A stretch of DNA of 64,000 nucleotides from JAXMDC01 sp046349035 (GCA_046349035.1 JAXMDC010000004.1:248001-312000), one strand, 5' to 3'; positions 1 through 10,301 are shown, counted from the stretch's first letter. The notes: generated from the sequence alone by a model not told the origin. Program-made: numbers and translations.

Positions 1-2
1 AG

Positions 3-368
3 CAGATCTACGTCATGAATGCCGACGGCTCCAACCAGCGCCGGATCACCTTCGGCGACGGAAGCTACTCGACACCCGTGTGGTCCCCGCGCGGCGATCT
101 GATCGCCTTTACCAAACGCACGCAGGACAAGTTCGCCGTCGGTGTGGTCAAGCCCGACGGTACGGGCGAGCGGATTCTCACCACCGGCTTTCACAACGAG
201 GGGCCGACCTGGTCGCCTAACGGCCGCGTCATCATGTTCTTCCGTGACACGCCAGGCGCTAATGGCGGCCCGCAGTTGTGGACGATCGACCTGACCGGCT
301 TCAACGAGACGCGCGTGCAGACGCCGGCCTTCGCATCCGATCCCGCCTGGTCTCCGGTGCTCAACTAG
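3..368 (+). CDS. tolB: TolB, C-terminal part (5' end outside window)
   Basis: This is the end of the periplasmic beta-propeller protein of the Tol-Pal system, which binds Pal and links the inner-membrane TolQRA complex to the outer membrane during envelope constriction. The reading frame is open from the first bases of the window, so the methionine at 15 is internal. The visible 122 residues hold typical propeller-blade repeats: YVMNADGSNQRRIT, then VWSPRGDLIAF, then PTWSPNGRVIMF, and a last blade ending DPAWSPVL. The stop TAG is at 366-368. pal and cpoB follow on the same strand in the classic Tol order. The preceding tolQRA genes would lie outside the window. Confidence 0.95.
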   Translation, partial: QIYVMNADGSNQRRITFGDGSYSTPVWSPRGDLIAFTKRTQDKFAVGVVKPDGTGERILTTGFHNEGPTWSPNGRVIMFFRDTPGANGGPQLWTIDLTGFNETRVQTPAFASDPAWSPVLN

Positions 369-489
369 AGGAGCGAGCGTTCGATCCCACGCCCTGGTCA
401 AGGTCGCTTAACCACGTTCCTCCACGCCCGATTAAGGATCACACTGTTAGAGAACCCTTGATGTTTATGGTGGATGGGGAGTTGAAGTG

Positions 490-1005
490 ATGACGCCAAA
501 GTCCGGCACGCCGACCCCCCGGTGGACCGCCACGTTTGCAGTCGTCGCCGCCCTGCTGCTTGCCGGCTGCGGCGGTACTCCCGGTGTGTTCAACCCCAAC
601 GGCTCAGGAACGGCGGCTGGTGGGGGCGTCGCCACCCCGGGAAGCGCACAGGACTTTGCGCTCAACGTTGGAGACCGCGTGTTTTTCGAAAGCGACTCGA
701 CCGTCCTTTCCGATCAGGCTCGCGCTACTCTCGACCGGCAGGCAGCTTGGCTCGCGCAATATCCGCGACAGTCGATTCTCATCGAGGGTCATGCTGACGA
801 GCGCGGCACCCGCGAATACAATATCGCTCTCGGCGCCCGACGCGCGGCCGCCACTCGCGAATATTTAGCCGCTCGCGGTGTCCCCCAAAACCGCATCCGC
901 ACTTTGTCCTACGGGAAAGAGCGGCCGGTTGCGCTTTGCAATGACATCTCCTGCTGGTCGCAGAACCGCCGGGCCGTCACACTCGTAGACAACGCCGGCG
1001 CCTAA
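490..1005 (+). CDS. pal: Peptidoglycan-associated lipoprotein Pal
   Basis: Pal is an outer-membrane lipoprotein that binds peptidoglycan and TolB. The N-terminus has a basic and hydrophobic stretch ending in the lipobox LLAGC, with the lipidated cysteine at residue 27 from the ATG at 490. A GTG three bases upstream is an alternative start, but GGGGAG at 477-482 sits at a better distance from the ATG. Residues from about 55 onward form an OmpA-like domain: FFESDSTVLSDQAR, then EGHADERGTREYNIALGARRAA, which carries the Asp and Arg that bind meso-diaminopimelate. At 171 residues it has the normal family length. A conserved CNDISCW segment near the end is typical of Pal. Confidence 0.96.
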   Translation: MTPKSGTPTPRWTATFAVVAALLLAGCGGTPGVFNPNGSGTAAGGGVATPGSAQDFALNVGDRVFFESDSTVLSDQARATLDRQAAWLAQYPRQSILIEGHADERGTREYNIALGARRAAATREYLAARGVPQNRIRTLSYGKERPVALCNDISCWSQNRRAVTLVDNAGA

Positions 1006-1138
1006 GCGCTGTTGCCAGGGCGACACACTCGGCAGGCAATCTCCCTGAGCCGCAATTCAGCCTGACTCCGATCCTATATGCTGGAGTAGACTTAGTTCGT
1101 CAGATTCCCGCCGGCTAATTGCGGGTCAACTGGGACAG

Positions 1139-2134
1139 ATGAACTTCAAATTACTTAGGCGGGCCATGACGTCTAGACGGACGATGATGTCCGCACTCCT
1201 GGCCACCCTCGTGGTGGGCTCTGCGGCCTTGTCCACTCCGCAGCCCGCTGGCGCGCAGTGGTGGAATCCCTTTGCGCGTTCCGCGCCGGAAACGCCCAAG
1301 GCTGCACCAGCGCCGCCGCCGCCAACGGCAGCGCCGCCTGCGGCCGCGCCGATCGCGCGGCAGGGCCCGCCAGCCGCCGCCGCACCGGGGTTTCTCGCCC
1401 CCACCCCGCCAAGCACTGCCGGCGCGACCCAGCCTGCGTCGCCTGACGCCTCAACCCGCATGGAGCGCCTCGAAGCGCAGATGCGGACGCTCACCGGCCA
1501 GATCGAGCAGCTGAATTTCCAACTCGCGCAGATGCGCGACGAACTCCGGCTTCTCCAGTCCGGAGCGGCGGGCCAAACCAATCAACGGGCGACCGAAGTT
1601 GCCACTCCGGCGAACCGGCGTCTGGCAGAGGGGGCCGATCCCGCCGGGCAATCGCCGGCGCGAAATGGCCAGACTGAGGGACCGATCAACCTGGCAGCTC
1701 TTGCCGGCGGGTCGCCGGGCCAGCCGGCGTCGCCCGCGGCCAGGTCTGGTAACCCGCGGGCGGAATATGACGTCGCTTACCGCCACATCCTGGCCGGCGA
1801 GTATGTGGAGGCGGAGAAGGGCCTGCGCGCTTTTCTAACCGCCTACCCCGAAGACCGCCTGGCCCCCGATGCCGAGTATTGGCTTGCGGAGAGTCTTTTC
1901 GGCCGGGCTCTTTATCGGGATGCTGCGGAGGAACTGGTCAACGCCTACAAGGCCTATCCAAAGAGTCCCAAGGCCCCCGATACGCTCCTCAAACTCGGCC
2001 TGTCGCTCTATAACCTCGGTGAGCGCGACGCGGCCTGCCAGACCTACGCCAAGCTGGTGAAAGACTATCCTGCGCTAAACAATGTCGTCCTGCAGCGGGT
2101 TCGCCAGGAACAAAAGAATGCTGCCTGCCTCTGA
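1139..2134 (+). CDS. cpoB: Cell division coordinator CpoB (YbgF)
   Basis: CpoB is a periplasmic TolA-binding protein that coordinates peptidoglycan synthesis with outer-membrane constriction. The N-terminus is a signal peptide (hydrophobic core around residues 17-33, cleavage near PAGAQ). An unusually Pro/Ala-rich linker follows, then a short coiled coil (MERLEAQMRTLTGQIEQLNFQLAQMRDELRLL, about residues 107-140) that would trimerise the protein. After a second low-complexity linker come C-terminal TPR repeats (EYDVAYRHILAGEYVEAEKGLRAFL and following). It lies directly after pal, as in most proteobacteria. The poly-Ala/Pro linkers make it longer than the E. coli protein. Confidence 0.93.
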   Translation: MNFKLLRRAMTSRRTMMSALLATLVVGSAALSTPQPAGAQWWNPFARSAPETPKAAPAPPPPTAAPPAAAPIARQGPPAAAAPGFLAPTPPSTAGATQPASPDASTRMERLEAQMRTLTGQIEQLNFQLAQMRDELRLLQSGAAGQTNQRATEVATPANRRLAEGADPAGQSPARNGQTEGPINLAALAGGSPGQPASPAARSGNPRAEYDVAYRHILAGEYVEAEKGLRAFLTAYPEDRLAPDAEYWLAESLFGRALYRDAAEELVNAYKAYPKSPKAPDTLLKLGLSLYNLGERDAACQTYAKLVKDYPALNNVVLQRVRQEQKNAACL

Positions 2135-2149
2135 GCCGGAATTCTAGCC

Positions 2150-3204
2150 ATGGGGATAGACCGAGCGGGCTGACGGATGCCGAGACCGACGCCCTTTTTG
2201 CGCCGCTCCGGTCAGCCGAAGCGGCAGCACTAGCGGTTTCAGGCGGGGCCGACTCGCTCGCTCTTCTCCACCTCACCGTCGACTGGGCGAAGCGAACAAA
2301 GCCGGATCTAAGACTCGTTGTCCTGACGGTTGATCACGGCCTTCGTCCCGATTCAGCCGAAGATGCGCGTTTCGTCGACCGAATGGCGGCGGCCTACGGA
2401 GTCGCATTTCGCTCTCTCTGTTGGAAGGGCAACAAGCCCGCCACCGCCATCGAGGAGTCAGCGCGAGACGCGCGATATGCGCTCCTTGCCGAGGCCTCCA
2501 GAGAATTCGGCGCAGCCTGGCTTCTGACCGCGCATCATCTCGACGACCAGGCAGAGACTGTTTTGATGCGCCTCGCCCGTGGCTCGGGTGTCCGTGGCCT
2601 TGCCGCCATGCAAACGATGTCACGGCTCAGCACCGGACTAGTGCTCTTTCGCCCCTTCCTTTCTGTCCCGAAAGAGCGCCTGGCCGGAGTTGTGCGGACC
2701 GCAGGTGTCGATCCGCGGGAAGACAAGACCAACACCGACCGGAGGTTTCTGCGTGCCCGGCTGCGCCAATTGATGCCGCATCTCGCGACCGAAGGCCTCG
2801 ACAGCGCTCGCCTGGCCATGATCGCCGAAAAGATGGGACGAGCCGCCGAGGCTGTCGAAACCTACAGCCGCCGCCTAAGCGCGACCGCGATGGAGCGACG
2901 CCCGGGCGAAGTGCTGGTTAACCGCGCCCTTTACCGAAGCGAGCCGGTCGCGGTGCGCCTTCGGGCGTTGGCGTCGACGTTGAACGAAGTAGCCGGAGTC
3001 GTGCGACCGATCCGCGACGAGCCGCTTTTGGCCTTGGACTCTGCCCTTTGCGGCCACGCGCCTTTTCGCCGAACGCTCGGAGGCGTCATTGTTGGCGCTG
3101 TCGACGGAACGGCCACGCTGAGACAGGAAACCCCTCGAAAAGCGCGGCGTGACCGATATCTCAGGGCTCCGGTAACCGCAGATCGGAAACCTTCACTTCC
3201 CTGA
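2150..3204 (+). CDS. tilS: tRNA(Ile)-lysidine synthase TilS (start unresolved)
   Basis: TilS makes lysidine at the wobble position of tRNA-Ile(CAU) using ATP and lysine, so it should be essential. The PP-loop signature LAVSGGADSLALLHL is read in frame from about 2224, followed by VDHGLRPDSAEDARFV and TAHHLDDQAETVLMRLARGSG. No ATG, GTG or TTG lies in that frame between the upstream stop at 2011-2013 and 2383, and a start at 2383 would remove the catalytic loop. An ATG at 2150 is one frame away. Adding one G to the GGG run at 2167-2169 would join it to the frame as MGIDRAGLTDAETDALFAPL. A CTG start at 2170 is the other option. The protein lacks the longer C-terminal domain of E. coli TilS. tilS before ftsH is the usual order. 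Confidence 0.85.
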
Positions 3205-3315
3205 AGGGCACCTGTGCTACGCTCAAGCAATTGTATTGGCATCCGCGGGACCTCCACCTATCTTAACGATTAACCCCGCGGGCGCCGATGGCGCCCTCCT
3301 CCCCAAGGGATCGCA

Positions 3316-5250
<1,935 letters not shown>

Positions 5251-5374
5251 GGCGAGCTTACCAAACGGGCCGCGCAGGTCGCGATGGAGGAGTTTGCGCG
5301 ACACGGCGTCCGGTCGGTCCGGGCCGGATAGCATCCCGGCGCGGCTCACCCTGAACAGGCTGGTGGGGGAACGA

Positions 5375-6718
5375 GTGGCTAGGCTCTTCGGTACCGACGG
5401 TATCAGGGGACGCGCGAACACAACGCCGATCACGCCCGAGATCGCGCTCCGCGTCGGCTTGGCCACCGGACTGACGTTCCAGCGGGGCGCCGATCGCCAC
5501 CGGGTCGTCATTGGCAAGGACACTCGCCTCTCCGGCTACATGATTGAACCGGCGCTAACCGCAGGCTTCACCGCCGCCGGTATGGATGTCCTGCTGACCG
5601 GGCCGATGCCGACTCCCGCCGTCGCGACCCTTACCCGATCGATGCGCTGCGATCTCGGGGTCATGATCTCCGCCTCTCACAATCCGTTCGAGGACAATGG
5701 GATCAAGCTTTTCGGGCCGGACGGCCACAAGCTGTCCGACGAGACCGAGCGCGCCATCGAATCTCTGGTCGACTCCGATCTCACCCAACGCCTGGCCCCA
5801 TCGGCGGCACTGGGACGCACCAAGCGAATCGAAGCTGTGCACGAGCGCTACACCGAGTTCGCCAAGAGCACAGTGCCGCGCGCGTTCGATCTCTCCGGCT
5901 ACCGGGTGGTGATCGATTGCGCGCATGGCGCTGCCTACAAAGTCGCCCCCGAGGCGCTTTGGGAGCTCGGTGCGGAGGTTGTCAAGATCGGTTGCGAACC
6001 GAACGGCCTGAACATCAATCTCGGCTGCGGCTCGACCGACCTCACCGCCCTCAAGAAGAAAGTGCACGAAGTCCGTGCCGACATTGGCATTGCCCTCGAT
6101 GGCGACGCCGATCGCGTCATCATCATTGATGAGCAGGGCGAGGTCATCGACGGCGATCAGGTGCTGGCGGTGATAGCGGCCTCATGGCGCGAAGACGGTC
6201 GCTTATCCGGCGGCGGAGTAGTCGCCACCGAGATGTCGAACATCGGCCTGACACGCTATCTCGCCGGCCTCGGCCTGACCCTTCTGCGCACCAGGGTTGG
6301 CGATCGCTACGTCGTTGAAGAGATGCGCTCAAGGGGCTTTAACGTCGGTGGCGAACAGTCGGGCCACATTGTGCTGTCCGACTTCTGCACGACCGGTGAC
6401 GGGCTTGTCGCCGCCCTGCAGGTACTCTCGGTTGTAGTGAAGATGGACAGGCCGGTCAGCGAAGTCTGTCGGCGCTTCGAACCGGTTCCACAGGTACTTC
6501 GCAATGTCCGTTACAGCGGCGGCACGCCCTTAGAAAACCGCCTCGTCAAGAGTGCCATCGAAGATGGCCGCCAGCGCCTTGGTGCCGGCGGGCGAGTTTT
6601 TGTGCGCCCGTCGGGGACTGAACCCCTCATCCGCATCATGGCCGAGGGGGACGATCGTCACCTAGTCGAGTCGGTCGTCGAAGCTATCGCCGGAGTCGTC
6701 CGCCAAGCCCCCGCGTGA
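5375..6718 (+). CDS. glmM: Phosphoglucosamine mutase GlmM
   Basis: GlmM interconverts glucosamine-6-phosphate and glucosamine-1-phosphate on the route to UDP-GlcNAc, for peptidoglycan and lipid A. The frame is open much further upstream, but homology starts at a GTG (5375) giving MARLFGTDGIRGRAN, with GGGGGA five bases upstream. That yields 447 residues, the usual length. The phosphoserine loop ISASHNPFEDNG places the catalytic serine at residue 101. The metal loop is DGDADRVI, the sugar-binding loop is GGEQSGH and the phosphate-binding loop near the end is RPSGTEPLIRIMAEG. It follows ftsH after a 124-base spacer and is probably co-transcribed with it. Confidence 0.97.
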   Translation: MARLFGTDGIRGRANTTPITPEIALRVGLATGLTFQRGADRHRVVIGKDTRLSGYMIEPALTAGFTAAGMDVLLTGPMPTPAVATLTRSMRCDLGVMISASHNPFEDNGIKLFGPDGHKLSDETERAIESLVDSDLTQRLAPSAALGRTKRIEAVHERYTEFAKSTVPRAFDLSGYRVVIDCAHGAAYKVAPEALWELGAEVVKIGCEPNGLNINLGCGSTDLTALKKKVHEVRADIGIALDGDADRVIIIDEQGEVIDGDQVLAVIAASWREDGRLSGGGVVATEMSNIGLTRYLAGLGLTLLRTRVGDRYVVEEMRSRGFNVGGEQSGHIVLSDFCTTGDGLVAALQVLSVVVKMDRPVSEVCRRFEPVPQVLRNVRYSGGTPLENRLVKSAIEDGRQRLGAGGRVFVRPSGTEPLIRIMAEGDDRHLVESVVEAIAGVVRQAPA

Positions 6719-6769
6719 ATTCGGCTTGCCAACATATATGGCTTCCGCCCGCAACTAATCATTTACTAA

Positions 6770-6790
6770 CCTTAACTCGCGTGGTTAAGG
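6770..6790. promoter_or_regulatory. Perfect inverted repeat CCTTAAC-N7-GTTAAGG
   Basis: Two 7-base arms, CCTTAAC and GTTAAGG, flank seven bases in the spacer between glmM and the outer-membrane protein gene. Each arm contains TTAA, the half-site of the alphaproteobacterial master regulator CtrA. The TTAA-to-TTAA spacing is nine bases, however, and not the seven of the CtrA consensus. No T-run follows, so it is not an intrinsic terminator. It may be an operator for the outer-membrane gene, which starts about 90 bases downstream. The function is unproven. Confidence 0.45.
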
Positions 6791-6876
6791 CGAACTTTAC
6801 CGTTCTCGTCGAGAATTCCGGTCGATTGGCGGCAGCGCGGGCTGACGCACAACCTGCTGACCGGAAGGATTAGAGC

Positions 6877-7668
6877 ATGAAAGTTATTGGGAAGAGTGGG
6901 CTCTTGATAGCCCTTCTGTTGGCGATACCCACCGCGACCGCGCAGGCGGCCGACATGGGCCGCGCCCCCCCGGTCTATGCGCCCGTCCCCTACGAGATTG
7001 GCTCGAACTGGTACCTTCGCGGCGACGTCGGCTACAAATGGTACGGCTCGCCAAACGTCCACTATGACGACCCGAACTATTTGGCCGACCTTCCCGACGG
7101 CGGAAACTTCCTCAACGAGGAGATCAGCAATACCGGCGTCGTGGGCATAGGCTTTGGCTATCGATTCTCCCCGGGCTTTCGCGCTGACTTCACTTTGGAC
7201 TATGAGTGGCCGGGCGAATTCCACGGCAACCTTCACTGTATTGATGCCCTGGCATGCGCGGCTGAGTACTCGGACGAATTCGCCAGCATTGCCGCTTGGA
7301 CTGGCCTGATAAACGGCTACCTCGATCTCGGAACGTGGGGCGGCTTCACGCCATATCTCGGCGCCGGCGTCGGCCTGTCGCGCCTGACTGTCAGCAACCT
7401 CCACTTCGTCAATCCGCCGAACTCCTCCTCGCCCGGACCTGGCACCTGGCCAGGATCGGCGAGCAAGTGGAATTTCGCGTGGGCGCTGATGGCCGGCACA
7501 TCCTTCGCCGTCTCCCGCGACTGGCTGATCGACCTCAACTACCGCTACGTCCATCTGGGCGACGTCGAGTCCCCTATCCTCGCCGCTGGCGCCGGCACCG
7601 AGCCTGTCCGCTACGACAACATCACCGCGCAAGAGATCCGCATCGGCGTCCGCTACCTTCTCAACTAG
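6877..7668 (+). CDS. Outer-membrane beta-barrel protein, Omp25/RopB type
   Basis: A predicted 263-residue outer-membrane protein of the porin-like barrel family found in rhizobia and relatives. The signal peptide is MKVIGKSGLLIALLLAIPTATAQAA, with cleavage near residue 25. Features of the family are alternating hydrophobic/aromatic strands such as WYLRGDVGYKWYG, GFGYRFSPGFRADFTLDYEW and LGAGVGLSRLTV, the segment LIDLNYRYVHLGD and a final strand EIRIGVRYLLN. A ribosome site GGAAGGA lies eight bases before the ATG. It is a monocistronic unit, with a regulatory-looking palindrome upstream and a strong terminator immediately downstream. Its role, structural barrel or small-solute pore, cannot be settled from sequence. 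Confidence 0.88.
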   Translation: MKVIGKSGLLIALLLAIPTATAQAADMGRAPPVYAPVPYEIGSNWYLRGDVGYKWYGSPNVHYDDPNYLADLPDGGNFLNEEISNTGVVGIGFGYRFSPGFRADFTLDYEWPGEFHGNLHCIDALACAAEYSDEFASIAAWTGLINGYLDLGTWGGFTPYLGAGVGLSRLTVSNLHFVNPPNSSSPGPGTWPGSASKWNFAWALMAGTSFAVSRDWLIDLNYRYVHLGDVESPILAAGAGTEPVRYDNITAQEIRIGVRYLLN

Positions 7669-7693
7669 GTAGTGCCGAACCGCGTAGATCGAA

Positions 7694-7726
7694 GGGGCGC
7701 CGGCTTCCGGCGCCCCTTTCTCTTTT
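7694..7726 (+). terminator. Strong intrinsic terminator after the outer-membrane protein gene
   Basis: A perfect GC-rich stem (GGGGCGCCGG paired with CCGGCGCCCC, 7694-7703 with 7707-7716) with a 3-base loop is followed by TTTCTCTTTT. It lies 26 bases after the stop codon and separates the gene from the convergent ruvC. Confidence 0.9.
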
Positions 7727-7740
7727 GAGGGCGAGCGCGA

Positions 7741-8235
7741 TCACGCCCCCATCTGTCGCACCTGCCGACGGTGAGCGTGGGTGATTGCGACCGCAAGGGC
7801 GTCGGCGGCGTCATCGCTGTCGAAGCTAGCGCGGGGCAAAAGGCGCGCGACCATGAGGCGAATCTGTTCCTTTTCCGCGTGGCCCGCGCCGACAACGCTC
7901 TTCTTGATCGTGTTCGGCGCGTATTCGGCGACTGTCAGCCCCGCCAACGCAGGAACGAGCAGCACCACTCCGCGCGCGTGCCCGAGTTTCAGCGTCGCCG
8001 ACGCATTCTTACTGACGAATGTCTCTTCGACCGCGGCCTCGCCCGGCAGGTGCCGGCGGACGATGTCTGCCAATCCGTCGTGCAGATCTTTTAGGCGTTG
8101 GGCGATTGGCGCCTTATCGGGCGGTGCAACGCTGCCGGAAGCGACAAATCGCAACTCGCTGCCCGCCGCCTCCACAATCCCCCAGCCGGTTCGCCGCAAC
8201 CCGGGGTCAAGGCCAATGATTCTGATCGGATCGAT
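7741..8235 (-). CDS. ruvC: Holliday junction resolvase RuvC (non-canonical start)
   Basis: RuvC is the endonuclease that cleaves Holliday junctions held by RuvAB. The conserved core is clear: IIGLDPGLRRTGWGIV with the first catalytic Asp, VEETFVSKNASATLKLGHARGV with the catalytic Glu, APNTIKKSVVGAGHAEKEQI, and the closing acidic motif DSDDAADALAVAITH. The only canonical codon in frame is a TTG inside LDPGLRR, and starting there would remove the first catalytic Asp. The frame opens just after a TAG. The best ribosome site, GGAGG, stands six bases before an ATC at 8235-8233. An ATC start would give 164 residues, the normal size. A sequence error near the start is the alternative. ruvA and ruvB do not follow, since the outer-membrane gene converges here. 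Confidence 0.85.
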   Translation of the reverse strand: MDPIRIIGLDPGLRRTGWGIVEAAGSELRFVASGSVAPPDKAPIAQRLKDLHDGLADIVRRHLPGEAAVEETFVSKNASATLKLGHARGVVLLVPALAGLTVAEYAPNTIKKSVVGAGHAEKEQIRLMVARLLPRASFDSDDAADALAVAITHAHRRQVRQMGA

Positions 8236-8323
8236 CTAGCGCCTCCGGGTCATTGGCCTTGGTCTAACTCGACAACGGTGCCCCACCGGGGTCGGCGCTC
8301 CGCCAAGCCGCGGCGCTTTCCCG

Positions 8324-9073
8324 CTAAGCTGCGGTCAATCGCGCCATAATGTCTTCGGCAACCTCGAAGTTCGCATACACCGCCTGGACGTCATCGTCGT
8401 CTTCCAGGGTGGCAATAAGCTTTAGCATAGCCACGGCCTTCTCTTCGTCGAGAGGCGTCGTGTTCTGCGGCCGCCAAACCGCTTTGACGGTCTCCGCTTC
8501 GCCTAACGTCTCTTCAAGCGCCCTCGCCACTTCGCTGAGCGCGGAGAACGCGGTCGTGATCACATGACCTTCGGCTGAACTCTCGACATCATCGGCGCCT
8601 GCGTTAATCGCCGCCTCGAGCACTTCATCCGCCGATCCGACTTCGCTTTTGTAGGCGATCTGGCCGACGCGATCGAACATGAACGCTACCGATCCGCTCT
8701 CGCCGAGCGCCCCGCCGGCCTTGGAGAAGTAGGAGCGCACGGCTCCCGCCGTCCGGTTTCTGTTGTCCGTCAAAGCTTCCACGATGACCGCAGATCCGCC
8801 TGGCCCGTAGCCCTCGTAGCGAACCTCGGAGTAGCTCTCTCCATCGCCGCCGCTCGCCTTCCGGATGGCGCGCTCGACATTGTCCTTGGGCATGTTCTCG
8901 GCACGCGCGTTCTGGATTGCGAGGCGCAACCGCGCGTTCATCTTGGGGTCGGGAAGCCCTGTCCGCGCGGCGACCGTGATTTCGCGTGCGAGCTTTGAAA
9001 ACAACTTCGAACGCCGCGCATCCGCGGCGCCCTTCTTGTGCATGATGTTCTTGAACTGCGAATGACCCGCCAT
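8324..9073 (-). CDS. yebC: YebC/PmpR-family regulator (TACO1-like)
   Basis: A 249-residue member of the YebC/TACO1 family. The members are DNA-binding regulators or ribosome-associated factors that help translate polyproline stretches. The start MAGHSQFKNIMHKKGAADARRSKLFSKLAREIT is the family hallmark. VRYEGYGPGGSAVIVEALTDNRNRT and the acidic region GSADEVLEAAINAGADDVE follow, and the end is DVQAVYANFEVAEDIMARL. It lies upstream of ruvC on the same strand, which matches the common yebC-ruvC order. The 88 bases between them hold no other gene. Confidence 0.96.
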   Translation of the reverse strand: MAGHSQFKNIMHKKGAADARRSKLFSKLAREITVAARTGLPDPKMNARLRLAIQNARAENMPKDNVERAIRKASGGDGESYSEVRYEGYGPGGSAVIVEALTDNRNRTAGAVRSYFSKAGGALGESGSVAFMFDRVGQIAYKSEVGSADEVLEAAINAGADDVESSAEGHVITTAFSALSEVARALEETLGEAETVKAVWRPQNTTPLDEEKAVAMLKLIATLEDDDDVQAVYANFEVAEDIMARLTAA

Positions 9074-9220
9074 GACCCGTTTTCCCGAAAGGGCTAGAAG
9101 CCGTGCCGATGCGGCCCCCTTTTTGCGAGCAACCTGCGCACCCGGCCGATCATCGGAATGGCGTGCTTATAGGTCGGCGGATGCGTGAAATCCAGCGCTA
9201 GCGCTTCTCCCGCTCCGCGC

Positions 9221-10042
9221 TTACTTCCAGAAAAAGGGCTTGGTTTCCGCCAGTACGCCCCCGATCCGTACCGGAGCGACTGCCCGTGCTAAACCGGTGG
9301 CATCGTCGGTTTCGACGGCAATGCCAGCCAATGTCCCCGCGCCTCCAGCCGGGGCAAGGCGCTCGCGCGACAGTTTGGTGACAAAGCGGCGGATTGGCTC
9401 GTCTTTCTCCATGCCAATGACCGAATCGTAGTCCCCACACATCCCGACATCGGACTGGAAGGCAGTTCCCCCGCCTAGAATACGATAATCGCCAGTCGGC
9501 ACATGCGTGTGCGTTCCGACGACGAGGCTGACCCGGCCGTCGAACAGATGGGCCATGGCCTGTTTCTCGCTCGTCGCCTCCGCGTGAAAATCGACGACGA
9601 TTGCGTCGGCCTGCTCGCGCAAGGGGCAGGCATCGATTTCCCGGCTAACGGCGGCGAAGGGATCGTCCAAAGCGTCCATAAAAAGTCGCCCCATCGCGTT
9701 GATCACCAGCACCTGCCCTCCCCGCTTCGTGCGAAAGAGTCCAGATCCCCGGCCGGGTGTCCCCGCTGGATAGTTGACGGGGCGCAGGTACCGATCTTGC
9801 CGCTCGGCGAAGACCAAAGCTTCCTTCTGGTCGAACGCATGATTGCCGCTGGTGACCACGTCGGCCCCAGCGTCGAACAACTCCAGCAGGATGTCTTCGG
9901 TAATGCCGAACCCGCCAGCGGCGTTTTCGCCATTGACGACGACGAAATCGAGGGCCTGCTCGGAAACGATGGCCGGAAGGCGCTCGACGACCACCGACCG
10001 CCCGCTTCGCCCGACCACATCACCGAGAAACAACAGACGCAT
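9221..10042 (-). CDS. ymdB: YmdB-family metallophosphoesterase
   Basis: A protein of the YmdB family (TIGR00282-type metallophosphoesterases, with cyclic-nucleotide phosphodiesterase activity shown in Bacillus). Motifs are MRLLFLGDVVGRSGR at the N-terminus, NGENAAGGFGI, DVVTSGNHAFDQKE, VDFHAEATSEKQAM and VGTHTHVPTGD, together forming the di-metal site. The ATG at 10042 was preferred over a TTG four codons upstream because the protein then begins at the conserved strand and has GAGG just before it. In many alphaproteobacteria a 5-formyltetrahydrofolate cyclo-ligase gene stands between the 6S RNA and this gene. It is absent here. Confidence 0.92.
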   Translation of the reverse strand: MRLLFLGDVVGRSGRSVVVERLPAIVSEQALDFVVVNGENAAGGFGITEDILLELFDAGADVVTSGNHAFDQKEALVFAERQDRYLRPVNYPAGTPGRGSGLFRTKRGGQVLVINAMGRLFMDALDDPFAAVSREIDACPLREQADAIVVDFHAEATSEKQAMAHLFDGRVSLVVGTHTHVPTGDYRILGGGTAFQSDVGMCGDYDSVIGMEKDEPIRRFVTKLSRERLAPAGGAGTLAGIAVETDDATGLARAVAPVRIGGVLAETKPFFWK

Positions 10043-10123
10043 GATCCTCAGCAACCTGTCGGGATCAGTGCCCGAAGCGGCGAACCGGTCAAAGGCGAAG
10101 CGAAGCCACGATGGCCGATGGAG

Positions 10124-10292
10124 GGTCGATCCCGGGGAACCTACTCAAGTAGGTGGGCGCCGTATATCCAGACCCACGGGCCCGGTCAGGGACAGCTCCC
10201 TTTGGGATCGTAAGGCCCCGGGGAATGTAGTCTCCTGTCGCGCCTCGCAGCCTCGCCGCAGAAACATATAGGCCGACAAACACCCCGAGACC
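10124..10292 (-). ncRNA. ssrS: Probable 6S RNA
   Basis: 6S RNA binds sigma-70 RNA polymerase by mimicking an open promoter. The position fits: just downstream of zapA on the same strand, the standard site of ssrS. The ends can form a closing stem (GGTC at the 5' end with GACC at the 3' end, then CGGGG with CCCCG). The interior contains a long imperfect rod with a perfect small hairpin, ACCTAC-TTGA-GTAGGT, near the 3' side (about 10136-10154). The length is about 169 nt. No open reading frame of recognisable family occupies the interval. The exact ends are estimated from the closing stem. Confidence 0.7.
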
Positions 10293-10301
10293 AGTCGGCT
10301 C

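Noticed and set aside
3260..3285. A CtrA box near TTAACGATTAACC before ftsH
   Set aside because: The TTAA cores are only three bases apart, not the seven of the CtrA consensus.
10089..10283. A short open frame within the zapA-ymdB interval
   Set aside because: It lies inside the region explained by the 6S RNA, has no family match and no ribosome site. Its length is chance-like for a GC-rich sequence.
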